DNA from: Lepas anatifera
Lineage: Eukaryota > Arthropoda > Thecostraca > Lepadidae
Assembly: GCA_034440635.1 (NCBI GenBank)
Contig: JAOTON010000959.1
Coordinates: 62,001-126,000, forward strand
Direction: 5' to 3'
DNA: 64,000 bases
In this document: in pieces, positions 55,968 to 64,000 of the stretch
How the letters are laid out: each line of letters starts with the position of its first letter
Numbering within the stretch: the stretch's first letter is position 1
Position numbers and translations under genes: made by a program
Notes under the pieces: model-generated
What the model saw: the letters and a program-made list of their open reading frames with translations, nothing else
The model's database searches: none
Told to the model about the DNA's origin: nothing

Positions 55968-56675
55968 TCCAAATTACAAATTCCAAAGACATGAGAAGAT
56001 TATGGAGCTAGAACTCCTATACCAATCCGTAACTAAGCTAGAACAAGGTGGTCATATATCTGTTAACCCCGACTTAAGAACTCAACTCCTGGCGGAAGCA
56101 ACTAAAAAACGGGGCGGAAGAGTTCAAACGTTATATCACCTAAGCTACGGGAGGCCGCGAGAAAACTAAGGGAAGATTTTAAAAATATGTGCTGTGTTTT
56201 TTGTGTTTTAGTGTTCGTGCTTAGTCGTGATCATGCCATGAGGCGAAATTGTCGACTTTTGTCAGGGTGATGTTTGTAGCTTTAATTCCAACAAAAAAAT
56301 CTAACAAATACTTTTTGGCAGATAATGATCATTTTTATAACAATTGCCCCAAAAAATTCAATCAGTAACTCCCAGAACAACAGCCCCTCTGTCAGGCAAC
56401 GTGTATAGCTAGGGCTTCGAATCGGGCAAAGTGTCAAAAATGCGTCTAATTTACCAACGTCAGGTATATACATACAAGAGGGACATCTGGGAGGCTTGGG
56501 TTAATGTAGAAATTTAGTAACAGTACGGCAATTAAATGTTCGACCCCCAACGTCATAGGCACAGGTACCGGGGGTAGACGCAGTGACCCCCAATCTTTGG
56601 ACTGGGGCGCAGTGCACCCCAGCTTTGAGCCGATTTTGGACATTTAGCGTTAACAAATTAATCGATAGGTATATA
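55968..56675. other. Flank of the PLE, nothing recognised
   Basis: A 77-codon plus frame (55936-56169) begins in the pseudo-LTR and runs into flanking DNA; its product (KIMELELLYQSVTKLEQGG and following) is not recognised. It could be further PLE 5' sequence or unrelated. Confidence 0.4.
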
Positions 56676-56910
56676 AATAGGCGTAGGAACAGGGGGCAGG
56701 GGGCAATAGGCCCATCAAATATCGGGCCAAAAATTCCTGATCTCATCTAAAATGGGAGGAGGTTGGACATTTTTATAAACAGCCGTTATAAAAGACAACG
56801 AAGAGTCCAAATCCGAAGAGTTTTTGGTCCTAGCATGGGAAGTTTCTGGTAAGCTTCAGGTTCAAGTTTGGCTGCCCCCTCCCAATATTCTGGAAGTTCC
56901 TGTGCCTATG
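56676..56910. mobile_element. hAT-type MITE, family E copy (235 bp, diverged)
   Basis: The left end AATAGGCGTAGGAACAGG pairs with the right end TTCCTGTGCCTATG. The interior (AAAAATTCCTGATCTCATCT, AAAATGGGAGGAGGTTGGAC, TTCAAGTTTGGCTGCCCCC) parallels the copy at 57842-58073. The 8-bp flanks GGTATATA and GGTAGGAA match at 6 of 8. Confidence 0.65.
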
Positions 56911-57419
56911 GGTAGGAAGAATCACATTCGGCGCCGTCAGCGCTGGCGACTTTTGCCCTCTCGACATGAAAAAATGTTTCTGCGTCAATGCCTAACTTTC
57001 CAGGCTCTCTGGAAATAGCTACCTACATGAGCAGGAAATAGACTTTCAATAATATCATTGCAAGTGATGGATCCCGGTGGGGCAAAATAAAAATTCCCTC
57101 CCAACCACTCGATTTGGTTTATTTTCTTTTTAAATCATATTTGTCACAACTTTGGATCCCTTAACCCCCCAAACCATCCACTTACCTATCGGGGGAGCTT
57201 CATTGGGCGATGAGAGCATTCCTCGCTGCGAGATAGGTACCTTAAGGCTTTGCTATATCAGACATCGAGACCAAATTAACCTGTGTTCATAACTGCGACC
57301 AAACTCGATAAATGTATATCCAGTATGTCCACTCACTTCCAGAATTTGGTCTCTGCGAGATTTCGCCCATGCACACAATAACTATTGTTGACAGATCAAC
57401 ACTTGGTGAAAGATGGCGT

Positions 57420-57810
57420 TCGACTGACCGCGAGGACGCGGCGCGTGGTAAATTAAGCACCAATTAGTGCTAAAAGTTCCCGTCAAAATCGTTTAAGATG
57501 CTCAGACATAGCACTTCACGACTAATCAAGCCGGAAATGCTGCGCGCGCGCACTCGCTTGCGCGCGTTTTTTTCAGGGGAATCGGAAAGATGCTAGAAAA
57601 ACAAACCTTGTGGGTGACCAGGTGTTGAAAAACAGCAACACGCTAGCACGTAATTAAATCAGAGATGCTAATTTGTAAAAATAAAGCCGCGGATGTTATA
57701 TTTAAGCACCACCTGGCTCTTTAGCTCCCATTTATGCTGCTAAGTACTTGCCATAGCACGCATTTAGCATATGGTGGTGCTCAACTTTTTTTACAGTGCA
57801 GGCTGACGTA
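57420..57810. other. Possible repeat end with GAGCACCAC inverted motif
   Basis: GGTGGTGCTCAACTTTTTTTACAGTG (57773-57798) reads CACTGTAAAAAAAGTTGAGC on the other strand, a terminus style seen in several DNA transposons. AATTAAGCACCAATTAGTGC lies at about 57451. I could not pair two clean ends or a target duplication. The GCGCGCGCAC run near 57543 is local low complexity. Confidence 0.3.
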
Positions 57811-57841
57811 TATTACGTTGTGACTATATTGCTAGTTATAG

Positions 57842-58073
57842 CATAAGCGTCGGAAAAAGGGAGGCAGGGGGCCGCCCCCCACTTTTTGGCAAAACATTTC
57901 CTGATCTTAGTCAAAATGGGAGAAACCCGGACATTCTTATAACCAGCCGCTGTGGAAGGCATTGAGGAGCCCAAATTCGAACAGTTTTTCGTCCTGACGT
58001 GGAAAGTTTTTTTGTCAGCATCAGGTTGAAGTTTGGCTGCCCCCCCACTTTTTGGCCGGTGGCGACGCTTATG
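57842..58073. mobile_element. hAT-type MITE, family E intact copy (232 bp)
   Basis: The ends CATAAGCGTCG / GGCGACGCTTATG are inverted. Exact 8-bp duplications AGTTATAG flank it (57834-57841 and 58074-58081). Both subterminal regions carry CCCCCCACTTTTTGGC, which pair internally. No coding capacity. Confidence 0.9.
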
Positions 58074-58260
58074 AGTTATAGTGCACATTATAGGTAGTAT
58101 ACCACATTATGTCCTAAAAAATCAATGATCTTGAACGATCTTGACGCTAAAATTTAAGGAAATATTCTTTGCGTCCTGCACTTTATGACCAGGGTCTGCA
58201 TTTAGGCTATTGCTGTCTTTTTCCCGCTTAATCACTTAATTTGTGCTCTTATATAGTGCT

Positions 58261-58440
58261 AAGTAGCCGATCCAGGGGGCAAACAAGGCATTTGTCCCCT
58301 CTCCTCCCAGGCGAAAAAATTGTGGTAAACCTATGTTTTTGCCCTTCCCCTTCCAAGCTCTCAATCTTATTTTTGCCCAGACCCGTTCTTCGTTTTCAAG
58401 CAAGATTGTCATGCCTCAGCTCTCAACTTCAAACAGAACC
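58261..58440. mobile_element. Truncated hAT-type MITE, family F
   Basis: AAGTAGCCGATCCAGGGGGC, AAGGCATTTGTCCCC, CCTATGTTTTTGCCC and CTCTCAACTTCAAACAG follow the order in the copy at 21627-22015. The right terminus was not found. Confidence 0.6.
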
Positions 58441-59048
58441 AGTCAGCTGCAGGGTAAACGTTTTACCTTGAACAGCAAAAACATGCAGCTTGTGGTCACA
58501 TCTTTGACCCCGTGACCTTCTTTCTACTTTTTCAATGATAATTGTGAGTGATACCTACTTACGCAATTTCAAGAATGTTAGATATGTAAATGCTTTTTGA
58601 TAAAGAGGCAACACATTTGAACTTACCCTTTCTGTTTGGGTAAGCCCAAGGAGACAAACCTGGCAACTCTAGGGTAGAGTGGGGTAAGACGCATACGTTA
58701 AGGGAGAATTCGTCTGTACCCATCCTGCCAGGACGGAATTGCTTTATTTTTTCTTCGTTAAGTTCTTCCATCGTTTTTCTACACTCAGATAGAAATTGGT
58801 GATCCTGACACGATGCAAAGTATGCGAAATTTATTTTTTCTTGAGACCATGTAAAAGGCGTTTTACCCCGATAGCGGGGTAAAACGCCCAAGCCCCGGAT
58901 TAAAAGGCCGTCATAAAACTCCCAGCGTATATTGTAACTTTTTTCACGTGAACAAATAGTAATATCATTATACTTACGTTGTAAGACAATTTAGTGACAA
59001 AGTTGGTAGGGTGAGCACATTTACATCGCATAGAGTACAATCGCAACT
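58441..59048. other. Intergenic, nothing recognised
   Basis: A 110-codon minus frame (58559-58891) has no recognised domain. GCGTTTTACCCCGATAGCGGGGTAAAACGC (58858-58887) is a strong palindrome of 13-bp arms with a short loop. Confidence 0.45.
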
Positions 59049-59896
59049 TTAACACGCGCATTGACGGGGGTCTGAGCCACCTTCGCATTGACGGGGGGGC
59101 GGGTACCCGCCCCCTAAGATCTCGAGAACCACGGTAGGTAGCGAAAAACGGTAAACGGTGTTGGGCTGCCCATCCACTTCTCCATCGAAAACATTTGAAC
59201 CATTTTTTTGTCAGGTCACATTTAAGGTCACAAGAGGTCAAAACATGCCCGTCATAGGGATAACATGTAAAATTCAGTTTTTCGGGCATTACATCTGAAC
59301 AAGTAAAGATAGAGCAAAACGACTTAAACTATATGAATCCTCTTAGCAAGCCGAATCGAATGATATATAATTTGACCTTGCTAGGTCAAATCAAGGATTT
59401 GACCTGACCTGAGGTCAGGTCAGGGTCAAATTATATAAAATGCATATCATTAGAACCGCAAAGCCCAGGCGAGTCTAATGCAGCTAAAATAAATGCTATA
59501 TCACCATCCGTTACTGAGTTATTCCGTAAAAACCATTTTCCCATGTATTTCCAATGGAGAGGTCATGCCTCGTACCTGACCTTAGGTCATCGATATCAAA
59601 AATACCGGAACATATGTTAGAGAACTCGGTGGGGCCATTATGTGATATGAGTTTCAATTGGATAAGTTCACCCTGCTCCGACTTATGCTATCTTAAACTT
59701 TTTTTGAGGTCGGGTCACTTGACCTGTACTGGTGACCTGACCTGAGATGACCTAACCTTAAAATTTTCACAGAAGTTGTAAAAATGATGAGGGAAAAGGT
59801 ATACCAAGTACGGCGGCGCTACGCGCCGCCGTTTTCCTACTGTCTCCGAAAAACCCGAGGGGGCGGGTACCCGCCCCCCGTCAATGCGCGTGTTAA
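59049..59896 (+). mobile_element. TTAA element family A, copy A5 (best preserved)
   Basis: 848 bp with TTAA flanks and matching ends (CACGCGCATTGACGGGGG / CCCCCGTCAATGCGCGTG). Inside the left end is a second CGCATTGACGGGGG, then the palindrome GGGGGCGGGTACCCGCCCCC. The right end has CGGCGGCGCTACGCGCCGCCG (59811-59831) and the same GGGTACCC palindrome. I count 16 exact AGGTCA/TGACCT half-sites, including TGACCTGACCT-G-AGGTCAGGTCA at 59400-59422 and the everted pair TGACCT-TGCT-AGGTCA at 59373-59388. No coding capacity. Confidence 0.95.
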
Positions 59897-61372
59897 GATG
59901 GCTTGTTTTATGTCCGGAGAGGCAAAAAACAACAAATATTTGCTGAAAAATACCGGAGTTTACTGGGCGCGTCTAATCATGCCCAGGACCGGATCAGAAA
60001 GGCCGCTACCAGAAAAAAATATTACATGGAGGCTACAGTTCTTACATCAGCCTGGACATAGAAGTAGGCGTCTTACCCAGGTGGGCGCGTTACTCCACTC
60101 TACCCTATCTGTGAATCTGGTTTTGTTTAGGTGACATGTTTTGTATAATAGTATTTTCTGATGACTATGACAAGGCAATGGGTTTTTGGTTGCAACGGTA
60201 AGTATTTATGAAACTGAATAGCAGCCCACGTTTTTAGATATATCATGGCCAATTAGTGTCGGGATTTGCAGATAAGTTGACGCCAGAGGTCTGTGACAAA
60301 TAACCAAAACACGTCGATGTGTGATCATTTGTCCACGACATCAAAAGTATCTCCAAAATGTTTGCACTAGCTTAAGAGTGTGGTACTAAATGACCAACAA
60401 AACTCTGTAAATGCACCACCAACTATGTCGAGCAAAACATTCTAGCCTAGGCGGATCCAAGAGATTGCCGATCGGGGGGGGCACATGCTCAGGGGGCGAG
60501 CGCCATCCGGACCAGGGGGTGAAAATTTTGGACGGAAAACCTAGCAGGTGAGCGCCAAATCCTATCACGGATATGTCGATACTTGCATCGGGGGGTGGAT
60601 GGGAAACGACATTTCAAGTGAGCACCGTGGCCATTTCAGGGGGTGCTAAAGGTCGATCGGGGGATAAGCAATGACCACGGAACGTCCGAATTTAAGGCCG
60701 GGGCACCATGCGGTTTTCAACCCATTTCTTTCCAGTAAACGCCATAGGAATAGTGTTTAAATTTTGGTGCCGTGCCCCGGTGCCCCTAGTTCCACCGACA
60801 GTGGGGATAAGTGCCTTGTTCCCCCTGAGCGCATTCTAGTTAATGGCTTACCTAAACTTGTATTCAACGTTGTTTGCACTTTGTAAACTTTTCCAAGCAT
60901 TACCAGAAGTCATATTCTGCCATTTTCTATATGAACAAAGTTGCCTTCAGTGGACCAGCATGATATAGACAAATTCCTCGTACCTATCCATGACGGCATT
61001 CCCAGTTATCGTATCCACCCAGCTATCTTTACTTACCGTGAGTCGAGAATGCCAAATCAGCGCACACGCACACAAAGCTTCTCACACACGCACAAACGTA
61101 GGATACGGCGCAGGCCACTCCTGCAGCCTGGGCCGTGTCTCGCTAGCGTGCCGCGTGCGTGTGTGTACAACGGAGCCATGAGCAGAGAGGCCCTGGGCGG
61201 CACAGTCTACCCAGAGCCCGGCCGCGTCGTCGCCGGTACGCTGCGGACAGCGCAGCGACCTCAGTCGTCGCTGGGGTGGCGCTGCGGAGGCACGCGGGCG
61301 TGGAGTGTGTGCTGCGGCGGGGTCCGGCCACGCGGCACCCGTTCGATTGGAGTGCTGTGAATAGCCGAACAG
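59897..61372. other. Intergenic, no gene recognised
   Basis: G-rich tracts at 60470-60620 (GATCGGGGGGGG, CCAGGGGGTG) resemble hAT-MITE interiors. 60700-60790 has facing GGGGCACCATGCGG and CCGTGCCCCGGTGCCCC. 61080-61350 is GC-rich with overlapping frames on both strands, but no domain or splice evidence supports a gene. Confidence 0.4.
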
Positions 61373-61399
61373 GATCGTACACAGTAGACAGAACGGACA

Positions 61400-61595
61400 C
61401 ACAGGACAGGACGGACCTAGGCGGAACGGACACAAGACAGAGTGGACCGAGGAGGAACGGACACAAAAGGCAGGGCGGACCGAGGAGGAACGGACACAAA
61501 AGGAAGAGCGGACCGAGGAGGAACGGACACAAAAGGCAGAGTGGACCGAAGCGGAACGGTAGCACAAGATAGAACGGATTGAGGCAGAACGAACA
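61400..61595 (+). repeat. 33-bp minisatellite encoding 11-residue repeats
   Basis: Units CGGACCGAGGAGGAACGGAC followed by ACAAAAGGCAGAG repeat with period 33 bp, most uniform at 61441-61545. Because 33 is a multiple of 3 the plus frame reads GPRRNGHKRQS repeatedly. The host frame (61159-61572) has no other support as a gene. Confidence 0.85.
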
Positions 61596-63339
61596 ACAGA
61601 ACTTTTAGGTGAGTCAGATTTGGTGGATAAAATTCTTTACACACATTTATATTTTCTCATCCTGTACCATTATCGCATTTTGTATGCCTTCGAGAAAAAA
61701 ACGTATGAATTATTGCTTCATGACGAACCAACTGAGAAACCATATGGCGTCGTTGAGAGAAGAATGTATCCAAAGGGAAAAGGGGGCAAGTGAAGCCAGG
61801 ATAGACCCAACTGGCGCTTCCCCAACATCCCCTGGCACCCCCTGGAACCACCCTGGCACCCCTGAAACCTTGGTTCACCTCCCACTCTCCCCATCCCCAA
61901 CATATACTAAGTATTGAGGCCTCGCAATGCGATTTAGCGTCCCTCTGGTGGGTCACACATGAAGAGATGTTGCCCCCTCAAGACCCAAACGGCGCCCCTC
62001 GGGAACCAAACGGCACCTACTGGCCCAAGTGTTCTCTCCCATCGGTAATTCTGAATTCGCCTATGAGGAGTAAGCTGGGCTTAGTCGAAGTGTAGGGCGC
62101 CGTAAAAGACAGGCTTGGACTGGGCTAGGAAGCTTCGTTTATTATACATCTGAATCGATCCCGATCAATAGCTCGGAATTGATTGGATTGGAACGACTGG
62201 AAAGTTCGGGTAGCCTTGGATCTTGATATGGATTAGGACTCAAATGTGCGCCGGTTGACTCGCATTCTTGGATACTGGCCGGATTTGGATTGTTAGTCGA
62301 GTTGTTTAAATGCATTGGCCTGAATTGGTGAGAGTCACGTTAAATATGAAACCGATTGAGCCTGAACCTTCTTGGTCATTAATGTATTCTAGCTAAAAAA
62401 AAAAACAGGTGCTAACTGACATCCCCAGTTGAAATTGTCACCCATACACCGCGTACATTTTGACTGCCACTGCTGCACGTGTGTGCGAGTGTTTTTTTGC
62501 AATGTTTGAACGTACCAGGGTTAAAGTAGAGGATAAAAAACCTGAGTTACCCAAAATAATCAGCCAATAGCACCTGACAGTCATTTCCATGTTACGTTTC
62601 CAGTTCTGCTTCATGCTTGACTGCGACTTCAATAATCCATAAATATAGCGCTTAATGTATTGTAATATATGACCCTCATTATTCATGCATGAGCATACAT
62701 TGTACTATATTGTTCTGTGTGACTTTCGTAAAGCATGCATGTATTTGCATACACTGACTTTGACAGGGATGAACCAAGGGGATCAGTAGGCATGACTCTA
62801 ACAAGCTGAAACAGAAAGATAATGGCACTGGTGCTATTATTTTTAAAGCTCCCGGATGCGCTTCGCTTTAAATTCTTTCGCGTGGAAAACATGAGCTATC
62901 TCTGGCCCGTACTAGTGATAATTCCTTATGATTGTGAGTGGTATTTCTCCTAGCCCATATTTCTCATTCCGAGGGCATTAAAGCGAAACAGGTTTGTATA
63001 ATGTTATATAAAACGATATCAATATTTTCACCTTCCTCGCTGAATCGAGGGATAAATTGGCATTTTTATTTTCTACGCGGGAGCCTAACATATGTATCTA
63101 ATGTAGTCATATATAATGTATGGAATATCTAATATGTATATTTTCTCTGAGACGTCACATAACGTCACGCCACCATTCCCAAACATTTGTAACCTAAAAC
63201 ATATCATATATGTGGTGAAATGGTGATTATTGCGATGTGGAGTGCAATAGTTAAAAGGGATTATACAATTTCTCTGATAGTATTGAATATGCATTGTCTG
63301 TGAGCTTGTTTACCAGCTTACTTATCAGCGACACATATG
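61596..63339. other. Intergenic, nothing recognised
   Basis: About 1.7 kb, AT-rich, with short frames lacking recognisable motifs. 61790-61910 is C-rich on the plus strand (CCTGGCACCCCCTGGAACCA), which produces Pro-rich frames. Confidence 0.45.
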
Positions 63340-64000
63340 CACTGGCGGACGCAGACGGGGGGGAGGGGGGCAGGGGCCATGGCTCCCCAAAATGGCAAAA
63401 ATTTGCCTGATTTGCTTAAAATTAAAACCGCTATTTTTTACGATTGATCCCGGGTTGCCCCGGGTTGTCACGTTTTCTGTCACAATTCCGTCCCATGCTG
63501 GAAATTTCTCACCGATAATTAGTTTACATTTCAAACGTCTGGTATGGATGTCCGCCATGAAATTCTTGAAGTGGAAGTAGGTACGTTGACGTCTGGCTAA
63601 CGATTTGGCCGAATGCTATTGACCTTCCTGTCCGTCCAAGGACTTGAGGTGCTGTTATGCCCCCTCCCTTAAAATGGAACAATTTTGGGTTGGAATTAAT
63701 TCAGGAGGAGCAAAAACGGCATTCAACCAACCCCCAAACTGACCTAATTTAAGTTTGATATTGTGCCCCAAAATAGGGGAGGAGGGAAGGGGAGAAGGAC
63801 CGTGGCCACTCCCCACTTTACATCCAAAATATTCCAGATTTCAGCTGAATTAGGCAAGTCAGAAAGTTTTTTGCGCGGTATGTGGTGAAGGAAAGAAGAT
63901 ACTGATATCCAAGGGGTGTTTGTTCTAGAGGGCAGGATTTCTTGTCAGCCGTAAGCTGAAGATTGACGCATGCTCAGCTTTTGTCGGTGGCGACGCTTAT
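63340..64000. mobile_element. hAT-type MITE ends at window edge (family E-like)
   Basis: CACTGGCGGACGCAGACGGG at 63340 looks like a hAT-type left end. The window closes with GTCGGTGGCGACGCTTAT, the family E right end missing its last base, preceded by TTCTTGTCAGCCGTAAGCTG as in 57842-58073. The two ends are of different style, so at least two overlapping elements may be present. The boundary between them was not resolved. Confidence 0.5.

Noticed and set aside
6052..59896. Family A/B/C elements as promoters or enhancers
   Set aside because: Half-sites are evident but there is no evidence of transcription or binding; kept as mobile elements, with regulation only as a hypothesis.
61159..61572. 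137-codon gene with GPRRNGHKRQS repeats
   Set aside because: The repeat period is a multiple of three by chance, and there is no signal, domain or splice support.

Overview
This is eukaryotic nuclear DNA, almost certainly from an arthropod and probably a crustacean. The only convincing host gene is a cuticle protein with a Rebers-Riddiford (R&R) chitin-binding domain. Its core (SGNDF...LPDGRTQRVTFYV...GYVADVQYEGEA) resembles crustacean pro-resilin-like cuticle proteins; the crustacean call is inference from that resemblance. The rest is repeat-rich intergenic sequence with no rRNA, no CRISPR array and no bacterial-type operon.

Layout. 0.46-3.48 kb: a 5'-truncated, decayed L1/Tx1-like LINE with a poly(A) tail and a 13-bp target-site duplication (TSD). 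4.5-5.6 kb: an inverted-repeat unit carrying a ~62-bp minisatellite, then a small hAT-type MITE. 8.71-10.69 kb: a foldback element with GAGTCGACTC-rich ends and a 10-bp duplication. 18.8 kb: a tRNA-derived SINE with a 17-bp TSD. 19.3-20.1 kb: a hAT-type element filled by a 21-bp minisatellite. 34.8-36.0 kb: the cuticle gene, with a TATA box, a tiny first coding exon (ATG AAG) and a 196-bp intron that splits the signal peptide. 36.2-37.8 kb: a degenerate minisatellite-bearing hAT-like element. 39.0-43.0 kb: a second LINE of CR1/L2/Jockey type. 45.97-50.71 kb: a 4.7-kb hAT-type element holding a ~3.3-kb minisatellite. 51.4-56.0 kb: a Penelope-like element (PLE) with two 265-bp pseudo-LTRs, each holding a hammerhead ribozyme core, split by a 2.55-kb hAT insertion.

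The most striking system is a group of TTAA-flanked, roughly 0.8-1.0 kb non-autonomous elements, in three families: A (five copies), B (three) and C (three). They have GC-rich terminal inverted repeats, a GC-rich hairpin just inside each end, and interiors saturated with the nuclear-receptor half-site AGGTCA/TGACCT (16 perfect half-sites in one A copy, 21 in one B, 13 in one C, against less than one expected by chance). Two insertions can be dated relative to their hosts: an A copy sits in the LINE reverse-transcriptase frame at TTAA, and a B copy sits in another A copy at TTAA. Diverged relics of the same kind lie at about 12.0, 16.4, 27.8, 28.6 and 33.8 kb. One contains a perfect inverted repeat AGGTCA-A-TGACCT, the textbook ecdysone-receptor site. 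Whether these elements affect hormone-regulated genes such as the nearby cuticle gene is untested inference.

A second theme is at least eight hAT-type elements with 8-bp TSDs, three of which carry GGGCCTCC/GGGGCCCC-rich minisatellites. Coding capacity outside mobile elements is very low, and most open frames elsewhere are chance or repeat translation.
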